DNA of 7,139 bases from Prevotellaceae bacterium (GCA_031255055.1 JAIRTG010000196.1:1-7139); one strand, 5' to 3'. Counted from the stretch's first letter, positions 1 to 6,924 are shown. Notes: generated by a model not told the origin, from the letters alone. A program made the numbers and translations.

Positions 1-246
1 ATCCACAAAGTCAGCTTAAAACCAAAAGGCGAAAACATGGTGGTGAATGTGACCTACAACAATTTTTTGAATACAAATAACGTATTTTTCCCGCGACTGA
101 TTTCAATGAAAACCGAAAACACCAAAGCCGAGTACAGTTTCGTAGTCAGCATCGAGAAAGTAACGTTTGATACGCCGGTGGATCTCTCCTACACCGACCG
201 CAATAAATATACACGCATCACTTTCGGGCAACTTTTGAATAAATAA
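1..246 (+). CDS. DUF4292 family protein, C-terminal fragment (5' end outside window)
   Basis: Frame 1 is open from the window edge to TAA at 244-246, giving 81 residues; the real start lies upstream, so the ATG at 37 is internal. The visible part alternates polar and hydrophobic residues (VVNVTYNNF, YSFVVSIEKVTF), as expected of beta-strands, and ends with a FDTPVDLSYTDRNKY segment. That resembles the C-terminal strand region of DUF4292 proteins, which are Bacteroidota envelope proteins (often lipoproteins) of unknown function. Placement directly before an EnvC-type gene, with a 3-base gap, is the arrangement I recall for this family in Bacteroidales. Family assignment rests on this short piece plus context. 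Any signal peptide or lipobox would be in the missing N-terminus, so localisation cannot be checked. Likely co-transcribed with the next gene. Confidence 0.72.
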   Translation: MHKVSLKPKGENMVVNVTYNNFLNTNNVFFPRLISMKTENTKAEYSFVVSIEKVTFDTPVDLSYTDRNKYTRITFGQLLNK

Positions 247-249
247 AAA

Positions 250-1524
250 ATGAAAAACGCTTTCAGACACACCTTATTTCTTGCCTGTTTCGTACTCGTC
301 GGAACGGCAAGTTCTGCCTTCGGACAAACGGTTAAACAACTGGAAGAGCAACGGAACCAAATTTTGAAACGGCTCGAAACGACAAACAAAATGCTTAGCG
401 AAACAAAAAAATCGCGGCAATCTTCTTTGTCCAAACTGACGATATTGTCGCGCACCGTTGCCGAACGCAAATCGCTAATCAGTACGTTGAACGGCGAAAT
501 CAAAGGACTCGATAACGAAATGGCCCGGATCGAACAGGAAAAACAAACACTGGAGAAGTATTTGAGCGCGGCCAAAGATGCTTACGCAAAACTGGTACGC
601 GAAGCAAGTATCAACAAAGGCGCCTATGCACACTTGATGTTCATCCTGTCCGCCGATAATTTCAATCAGTCCTACCGCCGGTTGCGCTACATCAGGGAGT
701 ATTCAAATTATCAAAAAGCGCAGGCACAAGAAATCGAAAAACTGACGGTCAAACTCAAAGAAAAATCAATGACGTTGCAGCAAAAGAAAGTATCGAAAGA
801 AACCGTTCTAACGCAACGCCAACAGGAAACCGTCAAACTGAGCGAGGACGAAAAACAAGAAAAAACACTTCTGAACAGCCTGAATAAACAGGAAAAACGA
901 CTCAAAGACGACTTGCGCAAGCAGCAAAAACAAGAGGCCGAATTGAACAAAAAGATAGAAAAAGCCATCGCCGAGCAAATCCGGAAAGAGGAAGAAAAAC
1001 GTCGACTGGCCGCCGAACGGGATGCGAAAAAAGCAAAAGAAACCGGTGTGAAACCCACCGAAGCAAATTCGGCCGTCGCCGCACTGACAAGAGAAGAAAA
1101 ATTGCTTACAGGCAATTTTGAAAAAAACAAAGGACGCTTGCCCTGGCCGGTAGAAAAAGGATTTGTGAGCCGGAAATTCGGTACACATCCGCATCCTGTC
1201 CTCAAGTATGTTACCACAAATTGCAACGGCATCTATATCCAAACCACCGCCGGAAGTAACGCAAGAGCCGTTTATGACGGCGTGGTTACTTCGCGTTTTG
1301 TGGCAAGCGGCTACAACAATGCCGTCATCATCCGACATGGAGAGTACAGAACGATTTATGCCAACCTGACAGACATTTATGTAAAAGAAGGCGATAAGGT
1401 GTCGGCCAAACAATCCATCGGAAAGATTTATACCGACGATGAGAACGACAATAAAACCGAACTGTACTTTCAGGTGAATAAAGACAAAAACAAACAAAAT
1501 CCTGAAATCTGGATTACAAAATAA
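250..1524 (+). CDS. envC: EnvC-type murein hydrolase activator with degenerate LytM (M23) domain
   Basis: A 424-residue secreted protein. Residues 1-25 form a signal peptide (basic start, hydrophobic LFLACFVLVGTA core, likely cleavage after AFG before QTVK). Residues 27 to about 270 are rich in K, E, Q and L and look like long coiled coils, the usual EnvC layout. Residues ~300-424 are a LytM/M23 fold (FGTHPHP, AVYDGVV, GYNNAVIIRHGEYRTIYANL, VKEGDKVSAKQSIGKI, ELYFQV). In active M23 peptidases HxGxD and HxH hold zinc. By my alignment these positions are C325, Y329, E404 and Y406 here, so catalysis is unlikely. In E. coli, EnvC with the same kind of degeneration does not cut peptidoglycan but activates amidases at the septum through FtsEX; that role is inferred here. 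Annotation pipelines may call it an M23 peptidase. Start chosen because it gives the signal peptide and follows the upstream stop by 3 bases. Confidence 0.9.
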   Translation: MKNAFRHTLFLACFVLVGTASSAFGQTVKQLEEQRNQILKRLETTNKMLSETKKSRQSSLSKLTILSRTVAERKSLISTLNGEIKGLDNEMARIEQEKQTLEKYLSAAKDAYAKLVREASINKGAYAHLMFILSADNFNQSYRRLRYIREYSNYQKAQAQEIEKLTVKLKEKSMTLQQKKVSKETVLTQRQQETVKLSEDEKQEKTLLNSLNKQEKRLKDDLRKQQKQEAELNKKIEKAIAEQIRKEEEKRRLAAERDAKKAKETGVKPTEANSAVAALTREEKLLTGNFEKNKGRLPWPVEKGFVSRKFGTHPHPVLKYVTTNCNGIYIQTTAGSNARAVYDGVVTSRFVASGYNNAVIIRHGEYRTIYANLTDIYVKEGDKVSAKQSIGKIYTDDENDNKTELYFQVNKDKNKQNPEIWITK

Positions 1525-1551
1525 CCCCATTTTTACAAGAAGAAAGATCAA

Positions 1552-3423
1552 ATGATGATAGATGAAACGAAGAATCCGCACTCGGAAACGGCGGTTTATG
1601 ATGAGAGTAATATAAAAACCCTCGAAGGTTTGGAGCATATCCGTTTGCGTCCCGGTATGTATATCGGGAAAACGGGCGACGGGTCACATGCCGACGACGG
1701 TATCTATGTCTTGCTGAAAGAAGTCCTCGACAATTCGGTGGACGAATACAGGATGAAAGCAGGAAAAAGTATTGACATTCAACTGAACGACGGCATCATT
1801 GAAGTCCGCGATTACGGTCGTGGTATTCCGCTCGGCAAGATGATCGATGCCGTTTCTATCATGAACACCGGAGGAAAATACGATTCAAAAGCGTTTAAAA
1901 AGTCCGTCGGACTCAACGGCGTCGGCACAAAAGCGGTCAATGCGCTTTCGGCACAATTTATCGTGCAGAGCTTCAGGGAAGGCAAAACGCGCCGCGCCGA
2001 ATTTGAAAGAGGACTCCTGATTTCCGACACAGGTATCACGCCGCAAAAAGATGCAAGCGGCACGCTGATTATCTTTAGACCAGACAACGACAAAACATTG
2101 TTCGAAAACTATCACTATAAAGAAGAATTTATCGAAACAATGCTGCGCAACTACGCCTATCTGAACACCGGTCTGGTCATCAATTTTAACGGAAACCGCA
2201 TCGTGTCGCGCAACGGATTGCTCGACCTGCTCAACGAAAATATAACCTCAGAACCGCTTTATCCGATCATTCACCTGAAGGGCGAAGATATCGAAATCGC
2301 CTTTACACACAGCGAACAATACGGAGAGGAGTATTATTCCTTCGTAAATGGACAGCACACCACGCAGGGCGGAACGCATCAAAGCGCGTTTCGAGAAGCC
2401 ATCGGGAAAACCATCAAAGAATTTTATTCCCGCAATATGGAACTGTCCGACATCCGGAACGGCGTCATTGCCGCTATTGCCATAAATGTTTCCGAACCCG
2501 TGTTTGAGTCCCAGACAAAAACCAAACTCGGTTCGCGCGACATGGAACCGGGCGGCGCTTTGACTATAAATAAATTCGTCAACGACTTTATCAAAAAAGA
2601 ACTGGACAACTACCTGCATCGCAACAGCGAAACCGCAGAAATTATGCTCCAAAAAATTCTCGCTTCGGAAAAGGAACGCAAAGCGATTGCCGGCGTAACA
2701 AAACTGGCACGCGAACGAGCAAAAAAAGTAAGCCTCCACAACCGGAAATTGCGCGATTGCCGCATTCATTACAACGATTCAAAAGGCGAAATCGAGCATA
2801 CCTCAATATTCATTACCGAGGGTGACTCTGCCAGCGGGTCTATCACAAAAAGCCGCGACGTAAACACTCAAGCCGTTTTCAGCTTGCGCGGAAAGCCGCT
2901 GAACAGCTATGGACTGAAAAAAAGAGTTGTATACGAAAACGAAGAATTTAACCTGCTGCAAGCCGCATTGAACATCGAAGACGGCATCGAAGGACTTCGC
3001 TACAATAAAATAATCGTGGCCACCGACGCCGACGTAGACGGGATGCACATCCGCCTGCTGTTGATTACATTCTTTCTACAGTTTTTCCCCGATTTGATAA
3101 AAAAAGGACATGTATACATTTTGCAGACGCCTCTTTTCCGTGTCCGAAATAAAAAAGAAACAATTTATTGCTACTCGGAAGAAGAGCGGATCAAAGCGCT
3201 AAAAAAACTTGGAAAGAGTCCCGAAATAACCCGTTTCAAAGGACTGGGAGAAATTTCGCCCGACGAATTTGTCCATTTCATCGGCAAAGACATTCGTTTA
3301 GACCAAGTGACGCTACGTAAAGAAGATGCGGTTGCCGATCTGCTCGCCTTTTATATGGGAAAAAACACATCCGACCGTCAAAGTTTTATCATCGAAAATC
3401 TGGTTGTAGAAGAAGATGTCTGA
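1552..3423 (+). CDS. parE: DNA topoisomerase IV subunit B (ParE)
   Basis: A 623-residue type IIA topoisomerase ATPase subunit, which with ParC decatenates replicated chromosomes using ATP. GHKL ATPase motifs are complete: EVLDNSVDEY with E57 (general base) and N61 (Mg2+), DYGRGIP at 87-93, and the ATP-lid glycines GLNGVGTKAVNALS from residue 120. The transducer lysine loop is QTK at 321-323. The TOPRIM domain has EGDSASG (E423), DADVDG (D492, D494 and D496) and GLGE at 564-567, so every metal- and ATP-binding residue I can place is intact. Length and the RGKPLNSYG segment fit Bacteroidota ParE better than GyrB, but without a neighbouring parC the subunit type is judged by similarity only. ATG at 1552 is followed by a second ATG at 1555; either could serve, and the spacer before them is purine-rich (AAGAAGAAAGATCAA). 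The stop overlaps tadA by 8 bases. Confidence 0.93.
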   Translation: MMIDETKNPHSETAVYDESNIKTLEGLEHIRLRPGMYIGKTGDGSHADDGIYVLLKEVLDNSVDEYRMKAGKSIDIQLNDGIIEVRDYGRGIPLGKMIDAVSIMNTGGKYDSKAFKKSVGLNGVGTKAVNALSAQFIVQSFREGKTRRAEFERGLLISDTGITPQKDASGTLIIFRPDNDKTLFENYHYKEEFIETMLRNYAYLNTGLVINFNGNRIVSRNGLLDLLNENITSEPLYPIIHLKGEDIEIAFTHSEQYGEEYYSFVNGQHTTQGGTHQSAFREAIGKTIKEFYSRNMELSDIRNGVIAAIAINVSEPVFESQTKTKLGSRDMEPGGALTINKFVNDFIKKELDNYLHRNSETAEIMLQKILASEKERKAIAGVTKLARERAKKVSLHNRKLRDCRIHYNDSKGEIEHTSIFITEGDSASGSITKSRDVNTQAVFSLRGKPLNSYGLKKRVVYENEEFNLLQAALNIEDGIEGLRYNKIIVATDADVDGMHIRLLLITFFLQFFPDLIKKGHVYILQTPLFRVRNKKETIYCYSEEERIKALKKLGKSPEITRFKGLGEISPDEFVHFIGKDIRLDQVTLRKEDAVADLLAFYMGKNTSDRQSFIIENLVVEEDV

Positions 3424-3868
3424 AATATCCGTTCATTCCGACGAATACTACATGAAACAAGCTTTGCTCGAAGCCCTGAAAGCGCTCGACAAAGACGAAG
3501 TACCTGTAGGCGTAGTGATCGTTTGCCGGAACAAAATAATCGCGCGGGCGCATAACCTGACCGAAACATTGACCGACGCTACGGCACATGCCGAAATGCA
3601 GGCGATAACGGCCGCGTCACAATATCTGGGAGGAAAATACTTGACAGACTGCACCCTTTACGTCACCGTAGAGCCTTGCCTGATGTGTGCCGGAGCCATT
3701 GCGTGGAGTCAGACAGGGAAATTAGTATTCGGCGCCCGCGACGAAAAAAGAGGTTTCCTGAACAGTGCACCCAACGCGCTGCACAAAAAAACAACCGTTA
3801 CACAAGGCGTGATGAGCGACGAATGTAGCAGATTAGTGACCGATTTTTTCAGGAAAAAAAGAAAGTGA
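3416..3868 (+). CDS. tadA: tRNA-specific adenosine deaminase (TadA-like nucleoside deaminase)
   Basis: A 150-residue zinc-dependent deaminase of the cytidine deaminase fold. TadA converts adenosine-34 to inosine in the tRNA-Arg(ACG) anticodon in the cytoplasm. The active-site motifs are intact: HAE with zinc ligand H58 and proton shuttle E60, and PCLMC with zinc ligands C88 and C91. The N-terminal EYYMKQALLEALKALDKDEVPVGVVIV helix-strand, the ARAHN segment and the GARDEKRGFLN region after the second motif all resemble TadA. Length is typical. The ATG at 3416 lies inside the end of parE, 8 bases before its reading frame closes, which suggests translational coupling; it is preferred over the internal Met-12 because homologues carry the extra residues before YYM. 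A guanine or other nucleoside deaminase of the same family is a less likely alternative. Confidence 0.88.
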   Translation: MSEISVHSDEYYMKQALLEALKALDKDEVPVGVVIVCRNKIIARAHNLTETLTDATAHAEMQAITAASQYLGGKYLTDCTLYVTVEPCLMCAGAIAWSQTGKLVFGARDEKRGFLNSAPNALHKKTTVTQGVMSDECSRLVTDFFRKKRK

Positions 3869-3921
3869 CCCTACAAAACATCCAAATTGAGCAGTAACCC
3901 CAAAGAACAAACCGAAAAGAC

Positions 3922-4503
3922 ATGCCGAAAACCGTTTGCGTATACTGTGCTTCGAGCACACAGATTGACAAAAGCTATTTCAACGCCGCAAAAGACCTTG
4001 GACTGCTATTGGCACAAAACAACATCAGACTCATCTATGGCGGAGGAAACATCGGATTGATGGGTCTGTTAGCCGACAGTGTTTTATCCGGAGGCGGAAA
4101 AGTTACGGGTATCATCCCGCAGTTTATGATCGACATGAACTGGCATCACAAACATCTCACAGAACTGATCACAGTCGGTTCGATGCACGAGCGCAAAGCG
4201 CTGATGGCCTCCATGTCGGAAGCCGTCATCGCGTTGCCCGGCGGATGCGGCACAATGGAAGAACTGCTCGAAATGATCACCTGGAAACAACTCGGTCTAT
4301 TTCTTTGCCCGATAGTAGTGTTGAACACAAACGATTACTACAACGAGTTGATTAAAATGCTGGACAAGGCAGTCGATCAACATTTTATGCGCGAAATCCA
4401 CTCGCAGATGTGGAGCGTTGTACACGATGTGGAAAGCATTATTCCCACGATCAACGCCACAGAAAAATGGGATAAAACCACACGAAAATTTGCCGCGATA
4501 TAA
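3922..4503 (+). CDS. LOG-family protein (TIGR00730; nucleoside 5'-monophosphate phosphoribohydrolase-like)
   Basis: A 193-residue Rossmann-like protein of the LOG (Lonely Guy) family. Visible signatures are VCVYCASS at the N-terminus, YGGGNIGLMG at 39-48, MHERK at 88-92 (the arginine and lysine of the phosphate-binding and catalytic region) and the diagnostic PGGxGTxxE as PGGCGTMEE at 106-114. Length matches the family. Characterised members hydrolyse N6-modified AMP, or AMP and related nucleotides, to free base plus ribose 5-phosphate. Plant and some bacterial members make cytokinins this way, but most bacterial ones have no known physiological substrate, so I give no gene symbol. It follows tadA after 53 bases with no hairpin or promoter motif that I can see, and precedes the DUF4271 gene by 12 bases, so co-transcription is likely. 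Confidence 0.9.
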   Translation: MPKTVCVYCASSTQIDKSYFNAAKDLGLLLAQNNIRLIYGGGNIGLMGLLADSVLSGGGKVTGIIPQFMIDMNWHHKHLTELITVGSMHERKALMASMSEAVIALPGGCGTMEELLEMITWKQLGLFLCPIVVLNTNDYYNELIKMLDKAVDQHFMREIHSQMWSVVHDVESIIPTINATEKWDKTTRKFAAI

Positions 4504-4515
4504 CACCGGATTATT

Positions 4516-5433
4516 ATGCCCGATACGACACATACATTCATCGACACAATTGCAACAAACGCCATACGGTCCGACAGTTTGGCACATTCGATCGACAGCA
4601 TCGCGATTCAGAGCGCAGAACCGGTTTTCAACCTCTCCTCCGTACCGCGACACATTACAGCAACAGACACCATCCTGCCCGACAGCCTGACACATTCGAT
4701 CGACAGCATCCTGATGCAGAGTGCGAATCAGGTTTTCGACCTCGCCTCAATGCCGCGACATGCAGGCATACCGTTTGAAGTGCTACCGAAAAACGAATCG
4801 TGGGTCGTACTGCTACTATTTGCAATATTCTTCTTTGCAGCATTGATTTTTAGATACTCACAAAATTTAATCCTTGAGAATTTCGATTCCTTTTTCCAAG
4901 TCAAAAAACGTCAGAGCATTTTCAGCAAATCGACCCACGGAGAAGTCCGTATCCAGTATGCGTTAACCCTACTATCGCTGGGCATCATCAGTTTTTTCAT
5001 CTACGTACAATTTTGGAGCAACGAGCGCCCCTTTTCATTTTCGACCTACCTGGTCATTCTGAGCATCAGCATCGGATACACCCTACTCAAATTCATGCTC
5101 GGAAAACTAATCGGCTACGTCTTCATCTCAACAGAAAACTTCACCCCCGTCATCTTTTCCTACAACTGGATCCTGATCTATCTGGGCGTCGGTCTATTCT
5201 TCATCACCCTGCTCCAAACCTACTCCGACCTATCCCAAAACCTCATCACATCCATCGGCATTTCGCTGTGTTTGATAGCGTTTGTCATCCTTGTGGTAAA
5301 GCTATTTCAAATTTTTTACAGAAAAACAGTAGCTTCTTTTTATATAATATTGTATCTTTGCACCCTCGAAATTTTACCCTTACTACTCTTGTTGAAAGTG
5401 TATAATTCAGTTATTTTGACCGTCTCATTATAA
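4516..5433 (+). CDS. DUF4271 family polytopic membrane protein
   Basis: A 305-residue integral membrane protein. Residues 1-95 are soluble, rich in S, D, I and T, and contain a tandem duplication (see the repeat at 4546-4761). After that come about six hydrophobic helices by eye: W96-Y114, Y148-W168, Y178-F205, W218-Y236, S246-Y268 and S274-Y299. The ending YLCTLEILPLLLLLKVY, with E285 and P288 inside the last helix, is what I recall for DUF4271, a Bacteroidota family of unknown function. The position immediately before hemD-rnpA-yidD also matches that family's usual neighbourhood. The start at 4516 is 12 bases after the LOG stop; a later start is possible, but the repeat differs mainly in ways that keep the reading frame, which argues that the N-terminus is translated. 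Its 3' end contains a promoter-like site for the downstream genes. No enzymatic motif is visible. Confidence 0.82.
   Translation: MPDTTHTFIDTIATNAIRSDSLAHSIDSIAIQSAEPVFNLSSVPRHITATDTILPDSLTHSIDSILMQSANQVFDLASMPRHAGIPFEVLPKNESWVVLLLFAIFFFAALIFRYSQNLILENFDSFFQVKKRQSIFSKSTHGEVRIQYALTLLSLGIISFFIYVQFWSNERPFSFSTYLVILSISIGYTLLKFMLGKLIGYVFISTENFTPVIFSYNWILIYLGVGLFFITLLQTYSDLSQNLITSIGISLCLIAFVILVVKLFQIFYRKTVASFYIILYLCTLEILPLLLLLKVYNSVILTVSL
4546..4761 (+). repeat. In-frame 108-bp tandem duplication (two 36-residue units)
   Basis: Unit 1 covers 4546-4653 (residues 11-46) and unit 2 covers 4654-4761 (residues 47-82), abutting exactly. I count 22 of 36 identical residues. Best conserved are the blocks DSL, HSIDSI, QSA, VF and PRH. 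The DNA shares the exact stretch ACATTCGATCGACAGCATC. Divergence between the copies and preservation of frame suggest an old duplication held under protein-level selection rather than a recent slippage event. Confidence 0.85.
5353..5360 (+). promoter_or_regulatory. Bacteroidota -7 promoter element (TATCTTTG) inside the DUF4271 gene
   Basis: TATCTTTG is a perfect match to the Bacteroidota TAnnTTTG -7 consensus and is followed by C, as is common. It sits in a locally AT-rich stretch (TTTTTATATAATATTG) near the 3' end of the DUF4271 gene. A -33 TTTG box is not clear, only TTCTTTTT at 5334-5341. Transcription would start near 5366 and leave an ~80-base leader before hemD. The likely role is separate expression of hemD-rnpA-yidD. 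Because the DNA also encodes protein, a chance match is possible. Confidence 0.5.
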
Positions 5434-5445
5434 AAGAATGATATT

Positions 5446-6204
5446 TTGAAAATCAAAAAAATACTTGTATCACAGCCTCAGCCAAACACAGAAAAGTCTC
5501 CCTATTTTGATATTCGAGAGAAATATAGCGTAAAAATTGATTTTCGCCCCTTTATCAAAGTAGAACCCGTCTCCACAAAAGAATTCAGAGCTCAGCGCAT
5601 CTTATTACACGACTATACCGCAGTCATCTTCAGCGCCCGACACGGCATCGATCATTTTTTCCGTTTGTGCGAAGAACTGCGCACACCCGTTCCCGAGTCA
5701 ATGAAATACTTCTGCACCTCCGAAACAGTAGCCGTCTATCTTCAACGCTACATTCAATACCGAAAGCGGAAAGTATTTTTTTCACCCACCGGGAAACTGC
5801 CCGAATTTGTCACAGTTTTAAACAAACACGCAGAAGAAAAATTTCTGCTGATCAGTTCCGACGTCAACAACGAAGAACTCTTCTCGACATTAGAAAAATC
5901 CAAAATCAAGTTTCGGAAAACCGTCATGTACAAAACGGTAAGCAACGATTTCACAAGCAAAAAAGAATTAAAATACGACATGATACTATTCTTCAGTCCC
6001 AAAGGGATCGACTCCCTGATCAAAAACTTTCCCGATTTTGAGCAGGGCAACATGCGCATCGGATGCTTCGGACAAACCACCGCACAAGCAGTAAAAGACG
6101 CAGGACTACGCTTAGACCTGGTTGCGCCCCAGCCCGGAGTACCGTCCATGACAATGGCTTTGGACAACTACCTGCAAGAACACAATAAAAAACCCAAAAA
6201 ATAA
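5446..6204 (+). CDS. hemD: Uroporphyrinogen-III synthase family protein (HemD)
   Basis: A 252-residue protein of the HemD family, which cyclises hydroxymethylbilane to uroporphyrinogen III with inversion of ring D, at the branch to haem, sirohaem and corrinoids. The two-lobed pattern is visible: KKILVSQPQP at the N-terminus, AVIFSARHGIDHFF near 58-71, MILFFSPKGIDSLI in the second lobe, then the family's closing IGCFGQTTAQAVKDAGL and a PGVPSMTMALDNYL helix. Sequence conservation in this family is low, so assignment rests on these segments, length and neighbourhood. The start is TTG at 5446: the frame is closed by TAA at 5431 with no ATG between, and the next in-frame ATG would remove about 85 residues. 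Homologues begin with the same KIKK-LVSQP stretch. It is in the same frame as the DUF4271 gene, separated by one stop and 12 bases. Whether the host makes haem cannot be told from here. Confidence 0.85.
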   Translation: MKIKKILVSQPQPNTEKSPYFDIREKYSVKIDFRPFIKVEPVSTKEFRAQRILLHDYTAVIFSARHGIDHFFRLCEELRTPVPESMKYFCTSETVAVYLQRYIQYRKRKVFFSPTGKLPEFVTVLNKHAEEKFLLISSDVNNEELFSTLEKSKIKFRKTVMYKTVSNDFTSKKELKYDMILFFSPKGIDSLIKNFPDFEQGNMRIGCFGQTTAQAVKDAGLRLDLVAPQPGVPSMTMALDNYLQEHNKKPKK

Positions 6205-6229
6205 GAACAATCGGATAAACCACACACCA

Positions 6230-6265
6230 GTCCCGAAAGCATGATTTTTTTCGTACTTTTGGGAC
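6230..6265 (+). promoter_or_regulatory. 10-bp hairpin between hemD and rnpA
   Basis: GTCCCGAAAG (6230-6239) can pair with CTTTTGGGAC (6256-6265) over ten base pairs with a single G-U wobble, closing a 16-base T-rich loop. The downstream arm ends 11 bases before the preferred rnpA ATG and overlaps the promoter-like TACTTTTG. The sequence after the stem (GGTTCTTATAT) lacks a real U-tract, so it is a weak terminator at best. It may attenuate read-through from hemD, mask translation initiation, or act as an operator; none of these is shown. Confidence 0.55.
6254..6261 (+). promoter_or_regulatory. Possible Bacteroidota -7 promoter element (TACTTTTG) for rnpA-yidD
   Basis: TACTTTTG fits TAnnTTTG and lies 15 bases before the ATG at 6277. 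A start site near 6268 would give a very short leader. No convincing -33 TTTG box is present at the expected distance, and the motif is part of the downstream arm of the hairpin, so the match could be incidental. Confidence 0.35.
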
Positions 6266-6276
6266 GGTTCTTATAT

Positions 6277-6687
6277 ATGTCGGACAAACGCAATTCATTT
6301 TCAAAACAAGAACATTTGTGCGGAGACAAACGCATCGGACGATTATTTGAACACGGAACAGCCTTCATTTCCCATCCGTTTCGGATCATTTGTTTCACAG
6401 AAAAAAGCCACACCGAACATCCTCCCGTAAAAGTATTAATCAGCGTCTCCAAAAAGCGCCTGAAAAAAGCCGTGTCACGCAACCGGATAAAAAGGCTCAT
6501 CAGGGAATCCTACCGCACAAACAAACAGCCCTTATGGACACATCTTTCACAAAACGGGCTTATTGCCGACATTGCTTTTCAATACATTTCAAACGACCTT
6601 TCGGACTACGCCTCGATAGAAAAGAAAATGAGGAAAAGTTTAGAAAAAATAACACATAGAATAAATGAGCCTCAAAAAAGCAATTGA
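6277..6687 (+). CDS. rnpA: Ribonuclease P protein component
   Basis: A 136-residue basic protein that binds the RNase P RNA and helps it recognise and cleave 5' leaders from precursor tRNAs. The diagnostic RNR helix is present as KKRLKKAVSRNRIKRLIRESYR, with R68, N69, R70, K72, R73, R76 and E77. Upstream, FSKQEHLCGDKRIGRLFEHG and the HPFRIICF strand match the usual N-terminal part, and VKVLISVSKK leads into the motif. Start: the frame stays open to an ATG at 6241, but that would add MIFFVLLGRFLY, which is hydrophobic, unlike RnpA, and falls in the loop of a hairpin. The ATG at 6277 gives a normal length and N-terminus. The end overlaps yidD by 23 bases. Elsewhere rnpA usually follows rpmH; here it follows hemD, the arrangement I recall for Bacteroidales. 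Confidence 0.92.
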   Translation: MSDKRNSFSKQEHLCGDKRIGRLFEHGTAFISHPFRIICFTEKSHTEHPPVKVLISVSKKRLKKAVSRNRIKRLIRESYRTNKQPLWTHLSQNGLIADIAFQYISNDLSDYASIEKKMRKSLEKITHRINEPQKSN

Positions 6688-6892
6688 ATTTATCGTACTG
6701 CTTCCCCTCCACATCTACCGACAGTCCATATCGCCCCTCTTTCCGGCAAGTTGCCGCTACACGCCAACCTGTTCACAATACGCCATCGACGCCATAAAAA
6801 AGCACGGCATCGTCAAAGGCTGTTGGTTAGCAATAAAGCGGATTCTCCGTTGCAACCCATGGGGAGGAAGCGGCTACGACCCCGTCCCCTGA
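6665..6892 (+). CDS. yidD: Membrane protein insertion efficiency factor YidD
   Basis: A 75-residue protein of the YidD family, a small inner-membrane-associated factor that supports insertion of membrane proteins by the Sec/YidC route. The whole signature is readable: an amphipathic N-terminal helix (KKAIEFIVLLPLHIYRQSISPLFP), SCRYTPTCSQYA with C30 and C36, AIKKHGIVKGCWLAIKRILRC ending at C63, and the terminal NPWGGSGYDPVP. Length is normal. The ATG at 6665 lies within the last 23 bases of rnpA in another frame, pointing to translational coupling. The rnpA-yidD pair is widely conserved; in many bacteria yidC follows, but here non-coding DNA follows, so yidC must lie elsewhere. Confidence 0.95.
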   Translation: MSLKKAIEFIVLLPLHIYRQSISPLFPASCRYTPTCSQYAIDAIKKHGIVKGCWLAIKRILRCNPWGGSGYDPVP

Positions 6893-6924
6893 AAGACAAA
6901 AAGAAAGAGAAAGAGAATTAGGGG

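Noticed and set aside
711..1638. Long minus-strand open frames opposite the EnvC gene, and similar ones opposite parE (for example 2248-2769).
   Set aside because: They mirror K/E/Q-rich or strongly coded plus-strand genes, give F/C/S-rich protein with no recognisable motif, and conflict with well-supported genes.
2070..2078. TATCTTTAG inside parE, resembling a Bacteroidota -7 box.
   Set aside because: The final G of TAnnTTTG is replaced by A, there is no -33 box, and no gene starts nearby.
5343..5348. TATAAT as a sigma-70 -10 box within the DUF4271 gene.
   Set aside because: Bacteroidota primary sigma factors use TAnnTTTG; no TTGACA-like -35 is at the right distance, and the adjacent TATCTTTG explains the site better.
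5013..5405. Plus-strand 130-residue frame inside the DUF4271 gene.
   Set aside because: It is an out-of-frame shadow rich in H, P and R; the DUF4271 frame explains the region with membrane helices and the family's C-terminal motif.
6241..6276. Longer rnpA starting at ATG 6241.
   Set aside because: The extra 12 residues are hydrophobic and unlike RnpA, and this ATG lies in a hairpin loop upstream of the putative promoter-proximal start; 6277 gives the normal protein.
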